This document shows positions 38,877 through 49,130 of a DNA stretch of 64,000 bases, one piece after another (positions within the stretch are counted from its first letter, which is position 1; the number at the start of each line of letters is the position of its first letter). Origin of the DNA: Azorinus chamasolen (taxonomy: Eukaryota; Mollusca; Bivalvia; Cardiida; Solecurtidae); assembly GCA_963576725.1 (NCBI GenBank), contig OY755243.1:74112106-74176105 (forward strand), given 5' to 3'. The translations under genes and the position numbers were made by a program. The notes beneath the pieces were generated by a model. The model was not told where the DNA came from. It made no database searches and was given only the letters and a program-made list of their open reading frames with translations.

Positions 38877-39478
38877 ATTGTTCATGCTTCACCAAGATAA
38901 GTACACAAACAAAACCGGACATATGACCGTTATCCAGATACAATCTTGGCCTTTACACTGAATATGTTACACGCGCGTAACATACAAGCCTGAAGCCACA
39001 CGAGTCATACCTTTAGTGCAAGCAAAACAAAGCTGTTTATAATTTAAAATATTATAGATTGAATACAGGTAAACACATATCCGATCTGAATCTAATGTGC
39101 TAAAATGGTATTAAGTATATGTTTAGAATGAATAGAAATAATATTTCTAGATGGTTTTAGCAAATGAAGCTTTTTTTAAGGAAAAGAAACATGGCAGGCA
39201 CATAGGAGAAACACGTCACAACCAGTGTATAAGCCAGAGGTATAAGCTATTGTCATTACTAACCCGTCAGAGACGACAAATAAAAGTTTCATTCTTTGAC
39301 AGGCGTACATTTTGTGCGAAAGTAACGGGGGAATAAAAACTAAATGTATTTTCACTTTACACGCGAGGTATGCATGTTTTAAGTTTGTAAATATGTTCAT
39401 TTAGCCATTCTCGTGGTTTAAAATATAAATTTTGTGCAATTTCTTATCTGATCAGCTTTTACCGACTTTTGAGAAAAT
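38877..39478. other. No gene supported; small ORF with nearby AATAAA
   Basis: A 61-codon frame at 39151-39336 follows a TTTCTAG acceptor-like site and overlaps AATAAA at about 39334. It could be a terminal exon, but the basic peptide (KEKKHGRHIGETRHNQ) matches nothing I know. Confidence 0.25.
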
Positions 39479-39560
39479 ACAAAGTGTCAAACAGCTTAGA
39501 TCCTGATGAGACGCCTAGTTACTTGGCGTCTCATCTGGATCCAAGCTGTTTGCAAAATGC
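39479..39560. mobile_element. pb-5 hairpin
   Basis: GTCAAACAGCTTAGATCCTG with GAGACGCCTAGTTACTTGGC and complement; flanks gone. Confidence 0.7.
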
Positions 39561-39791
39561 TGGTCAGGTTGCACTTTTAAAGCATTTAATTTATAGCTTA
39601 CAAATAAGTAGCTCTATGGATAAAGTAATATATTCATTGTTATCTCTTCTCTATAAGACGTTTCTTTAGTTTTTCATTTTAAGTCTGCAAAATATGCAAG
39701 AAAATATTTGATAAACATTCTCGAGACTCGAAAATTCCTACTGAATTTGATGAACGGATCGGACATTTATTTCCCAAAAAGAAAAGCATAG

Positions 39792-39825
39792 ACTTCCGGT
39801 AAAGTTATGACGTCATATGACGTAA
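39792..39825 (+). promoter_or_regulatory. ETS and double CRE promoter candidate
   Basis: ACTTCCGG (39792-39799), TGACGTCA (39808-39815) and TGACGTAA (39818-39825) sit in 34 bp, at the start of a MITE-free, GC-richer stretch reaching to about 40210. ETS plus CRE pairs are typical of broadly expressed TATA-less promoters. The sites are palindromic or orientation-independent, so direction rests on the exon below. Confidence 0.45.
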
Positions 39826-40165
39826 CTTAAGGGCGGTCACAGTGCTTCTTCAGACGAACATCAATAACGTCCTTTCCGTTCGACGTGTTACACTGGATCT
39901 GTTACATGCATTTTGGACATAAATGAATATAAGGGGAAGCCATATTGACCAGTGAGGGCGTTGAGAGTGACCACAGGGGACAGTTCATTATCGAAGCGTA
40001 CAGGTGGATAAAACCTGGCCACGTGGTCAGTGGATAAAACGGGACGACCACTGGACTGGACTTTATTCTGATAAAAGTGGCTAAAGGGGGTGTACGGATA
40101 CAGCGTCACTCGCCGCCATATCGGGCATTTTTCGTCCGACACCTTGAACATGTGGACAGGCCGCC

Positions 40166-40203
40166 ATGAAGGGAAACTACACGAGCGACTCCTGCATGGT
40201 TCG
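40166..40203 (+). CDS. Candidate first coding exon (unknown product)
   Basis: GCCGCC precedes an ATG (a good Kozak context); the frame MKGNYTSDSCMVR runs to the strong donor GTAAGTA at 40204, ending in phase 2. The upstream 340 bp has stops in all forward frames, as expected for a 5' UTR. I cannot identify the protein. An overlapping 108-codon frame on the other strand (39888-40214) is the main alternative reading. Confidence 0.35.
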
Positions 40204-40321
40204 GTAAGTATCAATTATGATTACATACATTGCATTTAGATTTAGTATATATTAGTGTTTATCCGTACATTGCAAGCGCTTTTCAATACATGGCGATAGC
40301 CTGTACTGTACACGTGTTTAA

Positions 40322-40571
40322 CTAACCCTTTCCCTCATATAAACGTGTTTTCACGCATTTGCAAACAGAGTAGACCCAGATCAGACGGCTCCTAGAGGAG
40401 CCGTCTGATCAGGGTCTGCTCTGTTTGCTAATAGAATTTGATCAATCTTTTCCTTTAGTTTCTAAAACGGCTACAAGATTCCAACTTCCATATTTCATTG
40501 TAACTTTTTTGTCCATGAATATTCAGTAGGTACTGAAATTAGTAATAAACATAGAACAGGGAAAGGGTTAA
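40322..40571 (+). mobile_element. piggyBac-type MITE pb-1, reference copy
   Basis: CTAACCCTTTCCCTCAT to AACAGGGAAAGGGTTAA. Full hairpin 40361-40428 with exactly two non-Watson-Crick positions, T40371/G40418 and A40378/A40411. The long flank has CATGAATATTCAGTAGGTA. Confidence 0.95.
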
Positions 40572-40583
40572 TAACTAGACAAT

Positions 40584-40770
40584 AACCCTATAGACACGTC
40601 TTTGCACACCGAGCAGACCCAGAGCAAACGGCATATATATGGAACCGATTCAACAGTCTTTTACTATGAAACGATACTCTCTGATTCATAATGCAATTAT
40701 AAAGGTTGAAAAATATGATATTCACACAGTCATTATTTCTTGCACAAATATTCACCAAGAAATGTGTTAA
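40584..40770 (+). mobile_element. pb-2, diverged
   Basis: CACGTCTTTGCACACCGAG, a half hairpin, GATTCAACAGTC, GATATTCACACAGTC and end CAAGAAATGTGTTAA. Confidence 0.55.
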
Positions 40771-40886
40771 ATCTTTCCCTGTTAATAATTTCTCTGTTAA
40801 TTCTTGGCATGCTATTCTAATATCATAAGCTCAAATGTGTGTCTGAAATGTAATCATTATCCTGAGAGCAACACCGTGACCTTGTA

Positions 40887-41125
40887 TTAACTCTTTCCCT
40901 GTTTACTATTCAAGTAAGATATGAATATTTATAATTTGATTTGTTTTAGAATGACATATGTACATAGGATGTTTTGGCTCCGAGAGGAATTGTAAAATCA
41001 GATCTGTATTATGCCACAATATTATATCATAAGCAAAAAGAGCAGACCCTGATCGGACGGCCCCTATGAGATCTACTCTCTTTGCAAATGCGTGATATAG
41101 GCGTTTATATGAATGAAAGCGTTCA
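40887..41125 (-). mobile_element. piggyBac-type MITE pb-2
   Basis: TTAACTCTTTCCCTGTTTAC to AATGAAAGCGTTCA; shortened hairpin GACCCTGATCGGACGGCCCC. A pb-5-like scrap with CGCCAGGTTACCTGGCG follows at 41139-41190. Confidence 0.8.
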
Positions 41126-41190
41126 ATAGTTTGGGTGGAGATATGTCGCCAGGTTACCTGGCGTCTCCCATGGATCTAAAATGTTTCAAA

Positions 41191-41482
41191 ATAACCAGGA
41201 TTCACAAGTAGCATTTTACAAAACCATGATAATATTTGGCTGAAAATACTAGTAAACTCAAGACAGTTTGCAATTTACTACCGAAAGCCTCTCGATTTTA
41301 AATTTTACCAATAACGAAGTTCTGATTTATTCATTAATTGCCGAGGGTTAAACAATATATTAAACTGCCGCGGGTGAAATATGAATAGTTTTACAGTGTA
41401 CTGCACAAGTTATTTAGATATTGTCAGTTGTCTGTTGATTTTTCTGATTATTGTTATGAACCATTATGCGTAGTTTTACATA
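41191..41482. other. Nothing recognised
   Basis: No repeat or exon supported. Confidence 0.3.
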
Positions 41483-41674
41483 CAGTAGAACCCGTCTTAA
41501 GCGACCATTAATTAATTGAACATAGCCGTCTTAAAAGCAGGTGGTTGCTTAATGCAGGGCAAAAGTAATGCAGAAATCTCTCTGTATTACTTTTGACCTG
41601 TATTAAGCCACCACCTGCCTTACAGACTCATGATTAGACATCTTATTGATGACCACTTAAGACAGATTCTTATG
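41483..41674. mobile_element. pogo-like MITE pg-F
   Basis: CAGTAGAACCCGTCTTAAGC start, GACCACTTAAGACAGATTC end; core left arm GGGCAAAAGTAATGCAG, centre reduced to AAATCTCTCTG. Confidence 0.85.
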
Positions 41675-41791
41675 TATGTCACGATACCTGTTCTGTAATT
41701 CTGTAGTCCAGGATTGTAAATAAATTGAGGACTGGTCTATCAAAATCTAATTATCAACCAAACCCTTTCGTCAAATTCGTGCTGCCACTCA

Positions 41792-41931
41792 TTAAGCCAT
41801 TCCCTCTTAGGCTATTTTAGAGCCCAGCTTCCTTGAACAAAACTACTGAAAAGGAGACTTTACTAGTTATTAAAACATTTTTAGAGGTGTGTGATTTTGA
41901 AACTATTGTGATAGATAGAGCGTTTGCTCCA
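41792..41931 (+). mobile_element. pb-4, truncated
   Basis: TTAAGCCATTCCCTCTTAGG to GAGCGTTTGCTCC; the right half is absent. Confidence 0.7.
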
Positions 41932-42034
41932 AGACTATGACCCAGCATTAGAATACAGATATAAATCCAGTGGCCGTTGTATAGAGGTGTTATCGCTCTC
42001 ATCACTTGTATGAGCGTTGTTTTCTTTATACGTA

Positions 42035-42419
42035 CAGTACAACCCATCTAGAGCGACCACTTTACGAATTAAACATACATGTCTTTAACACCAGGCGTTT
42101 ACTTAATGCAGAGCTAAAGTAATGTAGAAAGCTCCTGTGGGAGCGTTCTGTATAACTGTTGTCATGCATAACCCTTTACTCAACAGAGTTGATCCAGATC
42201 AGACGGCCCCAGTTTGCTTATGTAATAATATAGATTTCATTCTACAATTGCTACTAGGCTAAATATTCCTGTGTTCATATGGCATTATGGACATTCAGTC
42301 AATTAATATTCATGGTGTCATTCTTTCTTACATAAATATTCACGCAGTAATGGGTTAAGATACTACCTGCCTTCAGTACACAAAGGTAGACTGGTGGTTG
42401 CATTAGAGGGATCTAACTG
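42035..42419. mobile_element. pg-B interrupted by pb-2
   Basis: CAGTACAACCCATCTAGAGC start; the core reaches TGTTGTCATGCA; after the insert the arm resumes GATACTACCTGCCTTC and ends TTAGAGGGATCTAACTG. Confidence 0.8.
42168..42358 (+). mobile_element. pb-2 nested in pg-B arm
   Basis: ATAACCCTTTACTCAACAGA to GCAGTAATGGGTTAA; hairpin reduced. It sits at the TTAA of GCATTAAGCTACC in the pg-B right arm. Confidence 0.8.
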
Positions 42420-42960
42420 TAGTTTGCACGTATTAACAAACATTTACTTTAATTAATAATGACTTCAAATGAAACAATTAAAAGTTCAGGAAGAAAATAT
42501 GCACCTTTTGATGCTAATGAAAACACAGTCGTGAGAAAACATCTTATGTCATGCCTTCAGACGACGAATACAAATGCCTCTAAAGGTGTCACTTGAGGAA
42601 ATTAAACGCACGAGCGGTATGAAAGATGACAAACAATACGTGTTAACAATTTGCATGACCGTGTAGTAATGAAGTTGTCATGACAATGTGTTTCTTTCAG
42701 TTACACAAACTAGAGTCGACATGTTGATATGTTCAAGTCTTTTTTTTTGGGACGCGAAAATGGATTTCAATAAACTTTCACATGACCGGAAGTGAGAAAA
42801 CCGGAAATTCTAATTTAAATTTCATCACGCTAACGACATTGTTATTTGCTTAATGTTTCGGTCGATTTGTTAGTGTTTAATAAATGCTATAACAGGGATG
42901 TAGATAAGATACTGATATATTCAAATCTCTTATTTCTAGGCAAATCGTGCATTGTTGCTA
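42420..42960. other. No gene; ETS-like sites
   Basis: MITE-free. ACCGGAAGTG at about 42784 and CCGGAAAT at about 42799 resemble ETS sites, but no TSS or exon can be argued. Confidence 0.3.
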
Positions 42961-43100
42961 CAGTTAAACCTCTCTATAACGGCCACTAAATTACACCAAG
43001 TAGTTTGTGTTAAAGGCAGGTGGCTGCTTAAAGCAAGTTGAAAGTAAAACTGCATTACTTTTGTCCCGCGTTAGGCTACTGCTTGCCTTTAAGTTAATCC
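42961..43100. mobile_element. pg-A/pg-B chimera
   Basis: The left part is pg-A (CAGTTAAACCTCTCTATAAC, CTTAAAGCAAGTTGAAAG). After GTAAAAC it switches to a pg-B right arm (GCATTACTTTTGTCCCGCG). Confidence 0.65.
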
Positions 43101-43150
43101 ATTCAGTTATGGCGTCGTTGTGCTTACATTTATGAACAGGTTGGCGTCTC

Positions 43151-43395
43151 ATAACCCATTCCCTCATATTGACGACTTTTGACCCATTCCCTCATATTAA
43201 CGACTTTTGACGACTCTGTAAAAGTCACTTTGTGAAACCATTGTGATAAATAGAGCATTTGCTCCTATTGGAGCAAATGCTCTATTTATCACAATGGTTT
43301 CAAACTACAAAATTCTAAAATTTTCCTTGTCTCCTTTTTGGTAGATTTATTCAAAGAGGTTGTATCTAAAAATAGCCTATGGGGTAAAGGGTTAA
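43151..43395 (-). mobile_element. pb-4 with duplicated terminus
   Basis: The terminal segment CCCATTCCCTCATATT(G/A)ACG occurs twice (43154, 43182). Hairpin GAGCATTTGCTCCTATTGGA; end GGGTAAAGGGTTAA. Confidence 0.85.
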
Positions 43396-43554
43396 GACAC
43401 GGAGTAACTCGCCCAAACCTTTTGACACTCTTAATTGCATTTCTGCAAATAAATTTAGGGATAAACATAGGCAATGATTAATAATTTATTATATGTGAAA
43501 TATCCCCAGGGCTCATTGGGCAAACTATATAGAAATATGGTTTTTATCCCTAAA

Positions 43555-43800
43555 TTAACTCTATAATTATCCGTGCAAAAAATGACGCCATCATTAATAT
43601 TAATTAGATTATTTTTTAAAATGGCATATTTACACATGGGTTTTTGACCAAAGCAGACATTGTAGAATAAGACCTATGTAATTTTAGAAGCAAACAGAAC
43701 ATACCCTGATCAGACGGTTCCTATAGGAGCCGTCTGACCTGGGTGTACTCTGTTTGCAAAGGCATATATAGAAAGGCGTAGTTATGGAGTAAAGGGTTAA
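43555..43800 (-). mobile_element. piggyBac-type MITE pb-2
   Basis: TTAACTCTATAATTATCC start with a decayed long flank; hairpin CCCTGATCAGACGGTTCC against GGAGCCGTCTGACCTGGG; end ATGGAGTAAAGGGTTAA. Confidence 0.85.
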
Positions 43801-43802
43801 AT

Positions 43803-44005
43803 AAAATCAAATCTCCCTAATGTGACCACATGATTTATTAGCATGGGAGTCTGTAAAAGCAGGTGGTTGTTTAATGCAGGGCAAAAGTAATACAGAAACT
43901 CATGTATTGGAGCTTTCGGTACACTTCTTGTCCTGCACTTAGCTACCATTTGTTTTAAAAATCTAGAAATCTGATTCTTTCTTTTGTCCTATTAGTGACA
44001 CTTAC
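43803..44005. mobile_element. pg-B, degraded
   Basis: CAAATCTCCCTAATGTGACC start; core AGGGCAAAAGTAATACAG with a weak right arm TTCTTGTCCTGCACTTAG. Confidence 0.6.
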
Positions 44006-44466
44006 AATACGTATACGCTAACATGTACAAATGTATTCATCGTTATAATGTAACGCTAAGACTGTTGTAAAGAAGAGGTATTATAACTAAACAGAACAAA
44101 CATGGTGTTATCACCGACGCAAATTATGAATTGATAGTGTTTCCTAGCAACTGTGCGGAATTGGCGTTGTTCAGACGAGCATATTTTAGTGAAATACAGC
44201 TACATTTTTAATCACGGAAAATAATCTAATTACACCTGGTTATAAATTTCGCTTCGTGACAATGTTCAAACTAATTCAACCTATGTTGATTTCTGTTCAT
44301 AAATAACTAGAATTTGGATAATTAGTTTATTCTGCGTTCACAAACTATCCCTTTATCAAGAAAATAATTAGCTTTAAATGATGAATAATTGACGGGTCTT
44401 GCTTTACATGTAGCATGCACGTGTTATTATGTCGGTTACATTGTAACTTGTACTCCTCTACCTCAG
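44006..44466. other. Nothing recognised
   Basis: AT-rich DNA without supportable exons or repeats. Confidence 0.35.
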
Positions 44467-44665
44467 CAGAGCTACAGATAAATGTGCCTAATGCGATACA
44501 GGTACTAAACTCGTCAGTTCTCCTCCAAACCCTATGTTGTAACCACTCTTTAGAATCGTCTCGAAGAGACGATTTTAAAGAGTGGTCACAACATAGGGTT
44601 TGGTGGAGAAATAAATTAGTTACACTTGAAAATGTTTTAATTTACGTGTCTTATCTGGATCTTTG
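44467..44665 (+). mobile_element. Foldback element fb-G, full length
   Basis: CAGAGCTACAGATAAATG to TTATCTGGATCTTTG; a near-perfect stem of about 55 bp, CTTTAGAATCGTCTCGAAGA at the centre. Confidence 0.9.
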
Positions 44666-44714
44666 ATAATAACTATCTCCTTTAACGTATTTGAAGAGAG
44701 AGAGAGAGAGAGTA

Positions 44715-44998
44715 AATCCATATAAGACAGCTACTAGTTGACCAGGTCTACTCTGTTTTGCCTTTATAATAGACCTGACTCTACGGTTTCGAATCTTTCG
44801 ACCTATACCAAAACATCATTTCGAGGGCTTGGTGCAAAACTATTCTAACTCCTTCACAAAGTGAAGGAGTTAGAATAGTTTTGCACCAAGCCCTCGATTT
44901 GTACATAAGCCATTATAAAAGTGCAACGTAGATATAAACATTCATGACGTCATTATATCGGTATTTGACATGAATATTCAACATGGAAATGGTTTAAG
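44715..44998 (+). mobile_element. pb-2 carrying a perfect palindrome
   Basis: A decayed hairpin and GACCTGACTCTACGGTTTC, then the foreign palindrome below, then CCATTATAAAAGTG and CATGACGTCATTAT; end CATGGAAATGGTTTAA. Confidence 0.75.
44821..44897. repeat. Perfect 37-bp-arm palindrome, 3-nt loop
   Basis: TCGAGGGCTTGGTGCAAAAC continues to CCTTCAC, loop AAA, then the exact complement back to CCAAGCCCTCGA. All 37 pairs match. It is unrelated to the pb-2 hairpins and occurs once in the window. Confidence 0.97.
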
Positions 44999-45223
44999 TT
45001 AATGACGTCATAATTTCTTACATGAATATCCATGACTGTCAACCCTGCTGTAATTTGGAATCCAGGTCCGAAATTATTTTCTTGATATTTGAGAAAAAAC
45101 CCTAATAACATGCTCTCTTTCCTTGCTCGAATGCAAACCATATACAATATTAGCATTTTTTTGTGTGTAACTGGCGAGAGCGAAATGCTTCAAACAGCCA
45201 CAGGACAAAAAACAGGACCCCTA

Positions 45224-45418
45224 TTAACCCTTATCCCGCTGTAAAAACATTGTCTGCTCAAAAATGGATATTGTGCAATTTTGACTACGTCAATCGATCA
45301 ACATTTTGGGAAACAATTGACCGAGTGTCAAACAGCTTGGACCCAGATGAGACGCCGAGTTACTCGGCGTCTCATCTGGACCTAAGCTGTTTACGAATGC
45401 GAGTCAAGTAGTGGTTAA
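45224..45418 (-). mobile_element. piggyBac-type MITE pb-5, well preserved
   Basis: TTAACCCTTATCCCGCTG to CAAGTAGTGGTTAA; a fully paired hairpin AGCTTGGACCCAGATGAGAC, GCCGAGTTACTCGGC. Confidence 0.9.
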
Positions 45419-45970
45419 CGGAATGAAAGTCAATTAAAACAAAAACTCCCCATGACAGACCTGACATATACTGTCATTCATGCTAGAGACGGACTTCTTT
45501 GTGCGTACAGTAGACATATTACACTGCATCGACAATCATCGGACATTTTCGTAAAAATCCGTAGAAACGGTTTGGATCCAGAGGAGGCACGTAATCATTC
45601 AGCCGAAAGCTGAAACAATAGGGATTGGAGCAATTTGCAATATACGAGGCCACATGGAAGATTAGTAGTCACTAAATGTGTTACCCTCTGTAAATAAAGC
45701 CTATTATTATATATCGCAATCGAAAATCTACTGTAGAATCTCGCTAAAGCGACCACTTAATAACTAAACCGTTTATTCAAAAGATACACCCAAGCTAAAA
45801 TGGACATAGGCAAAAAGTGTAGACCCAGCTCAGAGGGCTTCTTCAGGACCTGCACTGTTTGTGTCACAAGTTCCTTTCCATAGGTCATATCGACAAAATA
45901 ATTTCTAGCATGACAAACCCCTCAAAATAGAAAAGAAGAAGATATTTATTCTTAATTCACTTGGAATAGG
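45419..45970. other. MITE scraps, no gene
   Basis: A solo pg terminus at 45731-45765 (GTAGAATCTCGCTAAAGCG) and a pb-6-like half hairpin at 45808-45865 (AGTGTAGACCCAGCTCAGAG). Nothing else. Confidence 0.45.
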
Positions 45971-46222
45971 TTAAGCCTTTCCCTGTTGAATAGTCATGTA
46001 ACAAATAATGACATCAGGAGTAGTTATCAACTGAGTATTTTTTGGCATATGAACACATAAACTTTTGGTGTTCGTAGAAAATGTAAAGTCAGATTTAATA
46101 TAATGTCATAGCCTAGGCAAACCGAGCAGACCCTGATCTGACGGCCCCTATGGGAACCGTCTGATCTGGGTCTACTCTGTTTGTAAAGACATGAGAAGCG
46201 TTTGTATGAAGGAAAATGCGAA
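45971..46222 (-). mobile_element. piggyBac-type MITE pb-2
   Basis: TTAAGCCTTTCCCTGTTG start; hairpin GACCCTGATCTGACGGCCCC against GGAACCGTCTGATCTGGGTC; the short flank ends GGAAAATGC. Confidence 0.85.
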
Positions 46223-46276
46223 CTCTCTCTCTCTCTAGTATATATATAGTATATCCATAACCAATACTCTAAATAG

Positions 46277-46492
46277 TTGACTCTTCTCGTGCTAAGAGTG
46301 TCTTGGCTGTCATTCGCAAACAGCTTGGATCCTGATGAGACGCCGAGTAACTCGGCGTCTCATCAGGATCCAAGCTGTTTGACACTTGGTCAGTAGTTTA
46401 CGAAGGGCTTGAACGAATTGGAAGTCAGTAGACAGCTCATCAGATCTGAAACTGAGCAGACATTTTTTTTTGGTCAGCATGAGAAGGGTTTG
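46277..46492 (+). mobile_element. piggyBac-type MITE pb-5
   Basis: TTGACTCTTCTCGTGC to GCATGAGAAGGGTTTG; a perfectly paired hairpin CAAACAGCTTGGATCCTGAT. An imperfect (CT)/(TA) tract precedes it. Confidence 0.85.
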
Positions 46493-46560
46493 GGAAAGCA
46501 GGTAAACATATTGACAGATTGGAGTCAATAGTTATATGGATCCTTATGGGCAAGAATGTA

Positions 46561-46923
46561 CAGTGCTCCCTCTCTTCAACGACATTCTTTGGGGTACGAA
46601 TATTGTATGTGTTGTTCAGAGGGAGTTGTTATAGGGAGGGAAAAATCAAACATAATTAGCTTGTTTGCAGATCCCCAGATAAGGTGTATGTCTAGAACTA
46701 AAACTGTTATGCCTCAATTAAACCCTATGTTGTGACCACTCTTTAGAATCGTCACAAAGTGACGATTCTAAAGAGTGGTCACAACATAGGGTTTGATGGA
46801 GGCATAAAGAAAATACGATGGAATAAAGTTGTTTCTGGGGCCTTGCTGTTTCGGAAGCAGTGACATGCGTTGTTGTAAGGAGGGAATCGTTATTGAGAGG
46901 GCCGTTGTAGGGAGGGAGCACTG
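46561..46923 (+). mobile_element. Foldback element fb-H
   Basis: Ends CAGTGCTCCCTCTCTTCAAC and GTTGTAGGGAGGGAGCACTG, flanked by TA. The centre is the fb-G core (CCCTATGTTGTGACCACTCT, TTTAGAATCGTCAC). 363 bp; its twin lies inverted at 61219. Confidence 0.9.
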
Positions 46924-47273
46924 TATGTAGGGATGTGTAGTGTGTACAATTTAGTGGTCATTTCCATGTTGTATGTTTACGATGTCCAAGCCGAATAGCC
47001 AGAGGTCATCGCCATCCATCATAACAATTTATGAGCGTGTATATAATGTCATCCTGTCCAGTTAGCCCTGGGACAAGTATGGTCTGAGCTGACCAAATGA
47101 CCAAATCGTTGAGTTACTTGGTAACAACACTAGATAACACGTAGACCAACTCTGATAAGGTCCCTGATATCAGATACCTCTTACTGACCATTAACTTGTT
47201 GAAAATTGACCATGCCTGAAACAGAGTACGTTATTTCTTTTCACATTCACCTTGAATATTACTTTAACCCTTT
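46924..47273. other. Nothing recognised
   Basis: Single-copy-looking sequence, no exon supported. Confidence 0.35.
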
Positions 47274-47514
47274 CCATGTTCTATGTTTATTCCAAAGTTC
47301 AGTACCTACTGAATATTCATGGGCAAATATAGTTATAATGAAATATGGAATTTGGAACATTGTAGGCATTTTAGAAAATAAAGAAACAAATATATCAACT
47401 TTCATTAGCAAACAGAGCAGACCCTGATTAGACGGCGTCTATAGGAGCCGTCTGATCTGGGTCTACTCTGTTTGCAAATGCGTGAAAACACGTTTATATG
47501 AAGGAAAGGGTTAA
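47274..47514 (-). mobile_element. piggyBac-type MITE pb-1
   Basis: TTAACCCTTTCCATGTTCTA to AAGGAAAGGGTTAA; hairpin GACCCTGATTAGACGGCG against GCCGTCTGATCTGGGTC. Confidence 0.95.
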
Positions 47515-47635
47515 GAATTTATTAATGCATGGATATTCATTGACTGAAGTTTTATAATTACACATTAAGAAGTTATTGTAAGCGGGCCATTGTAAAGGGC
47601 ATCAAAAACCTCAGAAATCGAATCAATATTAATTC

Positions 47636-47735
47636 ATTATCAAACAGAGCAGACTCTGACCAGACAGCTCCTACGGGGGCTGTCTAATCTTGGTCTACTC
47701 TGTTTTGCAAAGGCATGCACAGGCGTCGAAATGAA
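47636..47735 (-). mobile_element. pb hairpin with short flank
   Basis: CAAACAGAGCAGACTCTGAC with GACAGCTCCTACGGGGGCTG; long flank too decayed to place. Confidence 0.65.
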
Positions 47736-47824
47736 CGAAACAAGTGAAACCCATTTAAAGCTATTTGTATTAGTGGCTACCTAACCATAAGAACATGTTA
47801 CTTGATGTCTAAGATCTCCATCTC

Positions 47825-48035
47825 AGTCCTTACAATCCGGGGCACGAGTCACGAACGTCCTTTGCAAACAGTGTAGACCCAAATGAGAGGGTTCCTAGAG
47901 GAACCCTCTCATCAGGGTCTGCACTGTTTGTCATGTTTCACTTTTCTTTAGAAAATTGTCTAAAAATTCACCATAAGCTTGACCTGTTTGGATTTTGGAA
48001 TAGTCCATTATGAAAATTCTACGGTGTAAGGGTTA
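47825..48035 (+). mobile_element. piggyBac-type MITE pb-6
   Basis: CAGTCCTTACAATCCGGGGC to GTGTAAGGGTTAA. Hairpin mismatches A47881/A47914 and T47874/G47921 match the positions seen in pb-1 and pb-3. Confidence 0.9.
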
Positions 48036-48369
48036 AAGCTGTATTGTACATGTCAAACCTTGTATCGTGGCGCTAGTATAAAGGGCATGTGTGTCCAGTT
48101 TTACAATGTTACCGCGGCTTGACCAAACGGTCTTATTGCGTCTATCTAGTGATAAGAGTGGGGTCTGGCTGGCTGATAGGAGCCCTGTTCAAACACCACT
48201 GAGTCCCGGGTACAATAAAGACCTTATCGATTATATGTTAAAGTTCACAAATGCTAGGTCACCAACGACGCCCGAAAATGAACCATCTCATCATACAGAT
48301 ATAGGCGAAATCACACTACAGTAACGCCCCTCTCCATTGAGCACTCAGAGGAATCCTAAATTTGGTGTT
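48036..48369. other. No gene supported; unassigned open frame
   Basis: A frame with ATG at 48106 runs 72 codons to 48324 (contains GYNKDLIDYMLKFTNARSPT) outside recognised repeats. It has no splice or promoter support and no recognisable domain. Confidence 0.2.
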
Positions 48370-48584
48370 TTAACCATTTACTCCATAAATAAGTTTTTTA
48401 ACGCCTTTGCAAACGGAGTAGACCAAAATCAAGACGACTCCACCGAACCCTATACTGTGACAACTCTTTAGAATCGCCAGTTATCTCGAAGAGACGATTC
48501 GAAAAAGTGGTCATAGTTTAGGGTTTGGTGGAGAAATGACGATTTTAGTATTTGGACACGCTCCTTTATCTGTAATTCTGCATT
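48370..48584 (+). mobile_element. pb-2 short flank joined to fb-G
   Basis: TTAACCATTTACTCC and GCAAACGGAGTAGACC run at about 48438 into fb-G (CCACCGAACCCTATACTG, TCTCGAAGAGACGATTC), ending TATCTGTAATTCTG. Confidence 0.7.
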
Positions 48585-48699
48585 AGGTATTGTTTTGTCG
48601 AAAGCAGACAGCGTTATCAAATTGTACATGTACGGTGAACATGTATCTTTTGTCTAATACTTGCAATACAGTTTTTTAAAACACTTTTAAAAATAACGG

Positions 48700-49130
48700 T
48701 TTTATCTAATGAATATTAACGTAAGAAATAATGACATCATGAATATTACATTGATGAATTTTGTTGATAGCATATGAATACAGTAAAACCCCTCCAATGC
48801 GACTGCCAAAAAGGGGCATAATTCACAGTAGCAAAGGCAGGTGGTAGCTTAATGCAGGACGAAAGTTATGCAGAAAGCTCCTGTAGGAGCTTTCTGCATA
48901 ACTTCCGTCCTGCATTAAGCAACCACCTGCTTATGAAGACAGCTATGTGTATTCATTAAGTGGTCGCATTAGATAGGTTTTAACTTACAGACATTTTTGG
49001 CTTTGTCAGAAACCGTGGAACTAGGCCTATATAATTCAGTTAGCAAACAATTAAGACCTGATCAGACGGTTCCTACAGGAACGGTCTGATCTGGGTCTAC
49101 TTTGTTTGGAAGGACATCGAAGGGCGACCT
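48700..49130 (-). mobile_element. pb-2 interrupted by pg-B
   Basis: TAAGAAATAATGACATCATG and GCATATGAATA, then pg-B; resumes ACATTTTTGGC, GTCAGAAACCGTGG and hairpin GACCTGATCAGACGGTTCC. Confidence 0.8.
48781..48985. mobile_element. pg-B nested in pb-2
   Basis: CAGTAAAACCCCTCCAATGC start; core GCAGGACGAAAGTTATGCAG mirrored around AGCTCCTGTAGGAGCT; right end GCATTAGATAGGTTTTAAC. Confidence 0.9.

Noticed and set aside
39888..40214. 108-codon minus-strand frame, protein-like in composition (contains FSHFYQNKVQSSGRPVLS)
   Set aside because: It overlaps the candidate + strand promoter and exon, lacks a convincing acceptor or start, and matches no family I recognise. Kept only as an alternative reading.
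48106..48324. 72-codon frame outside recognised repeats
   Set aside because: No promoter, splice sites, conserved motif or polyadenylation signal; random frames of this length are common in the window.
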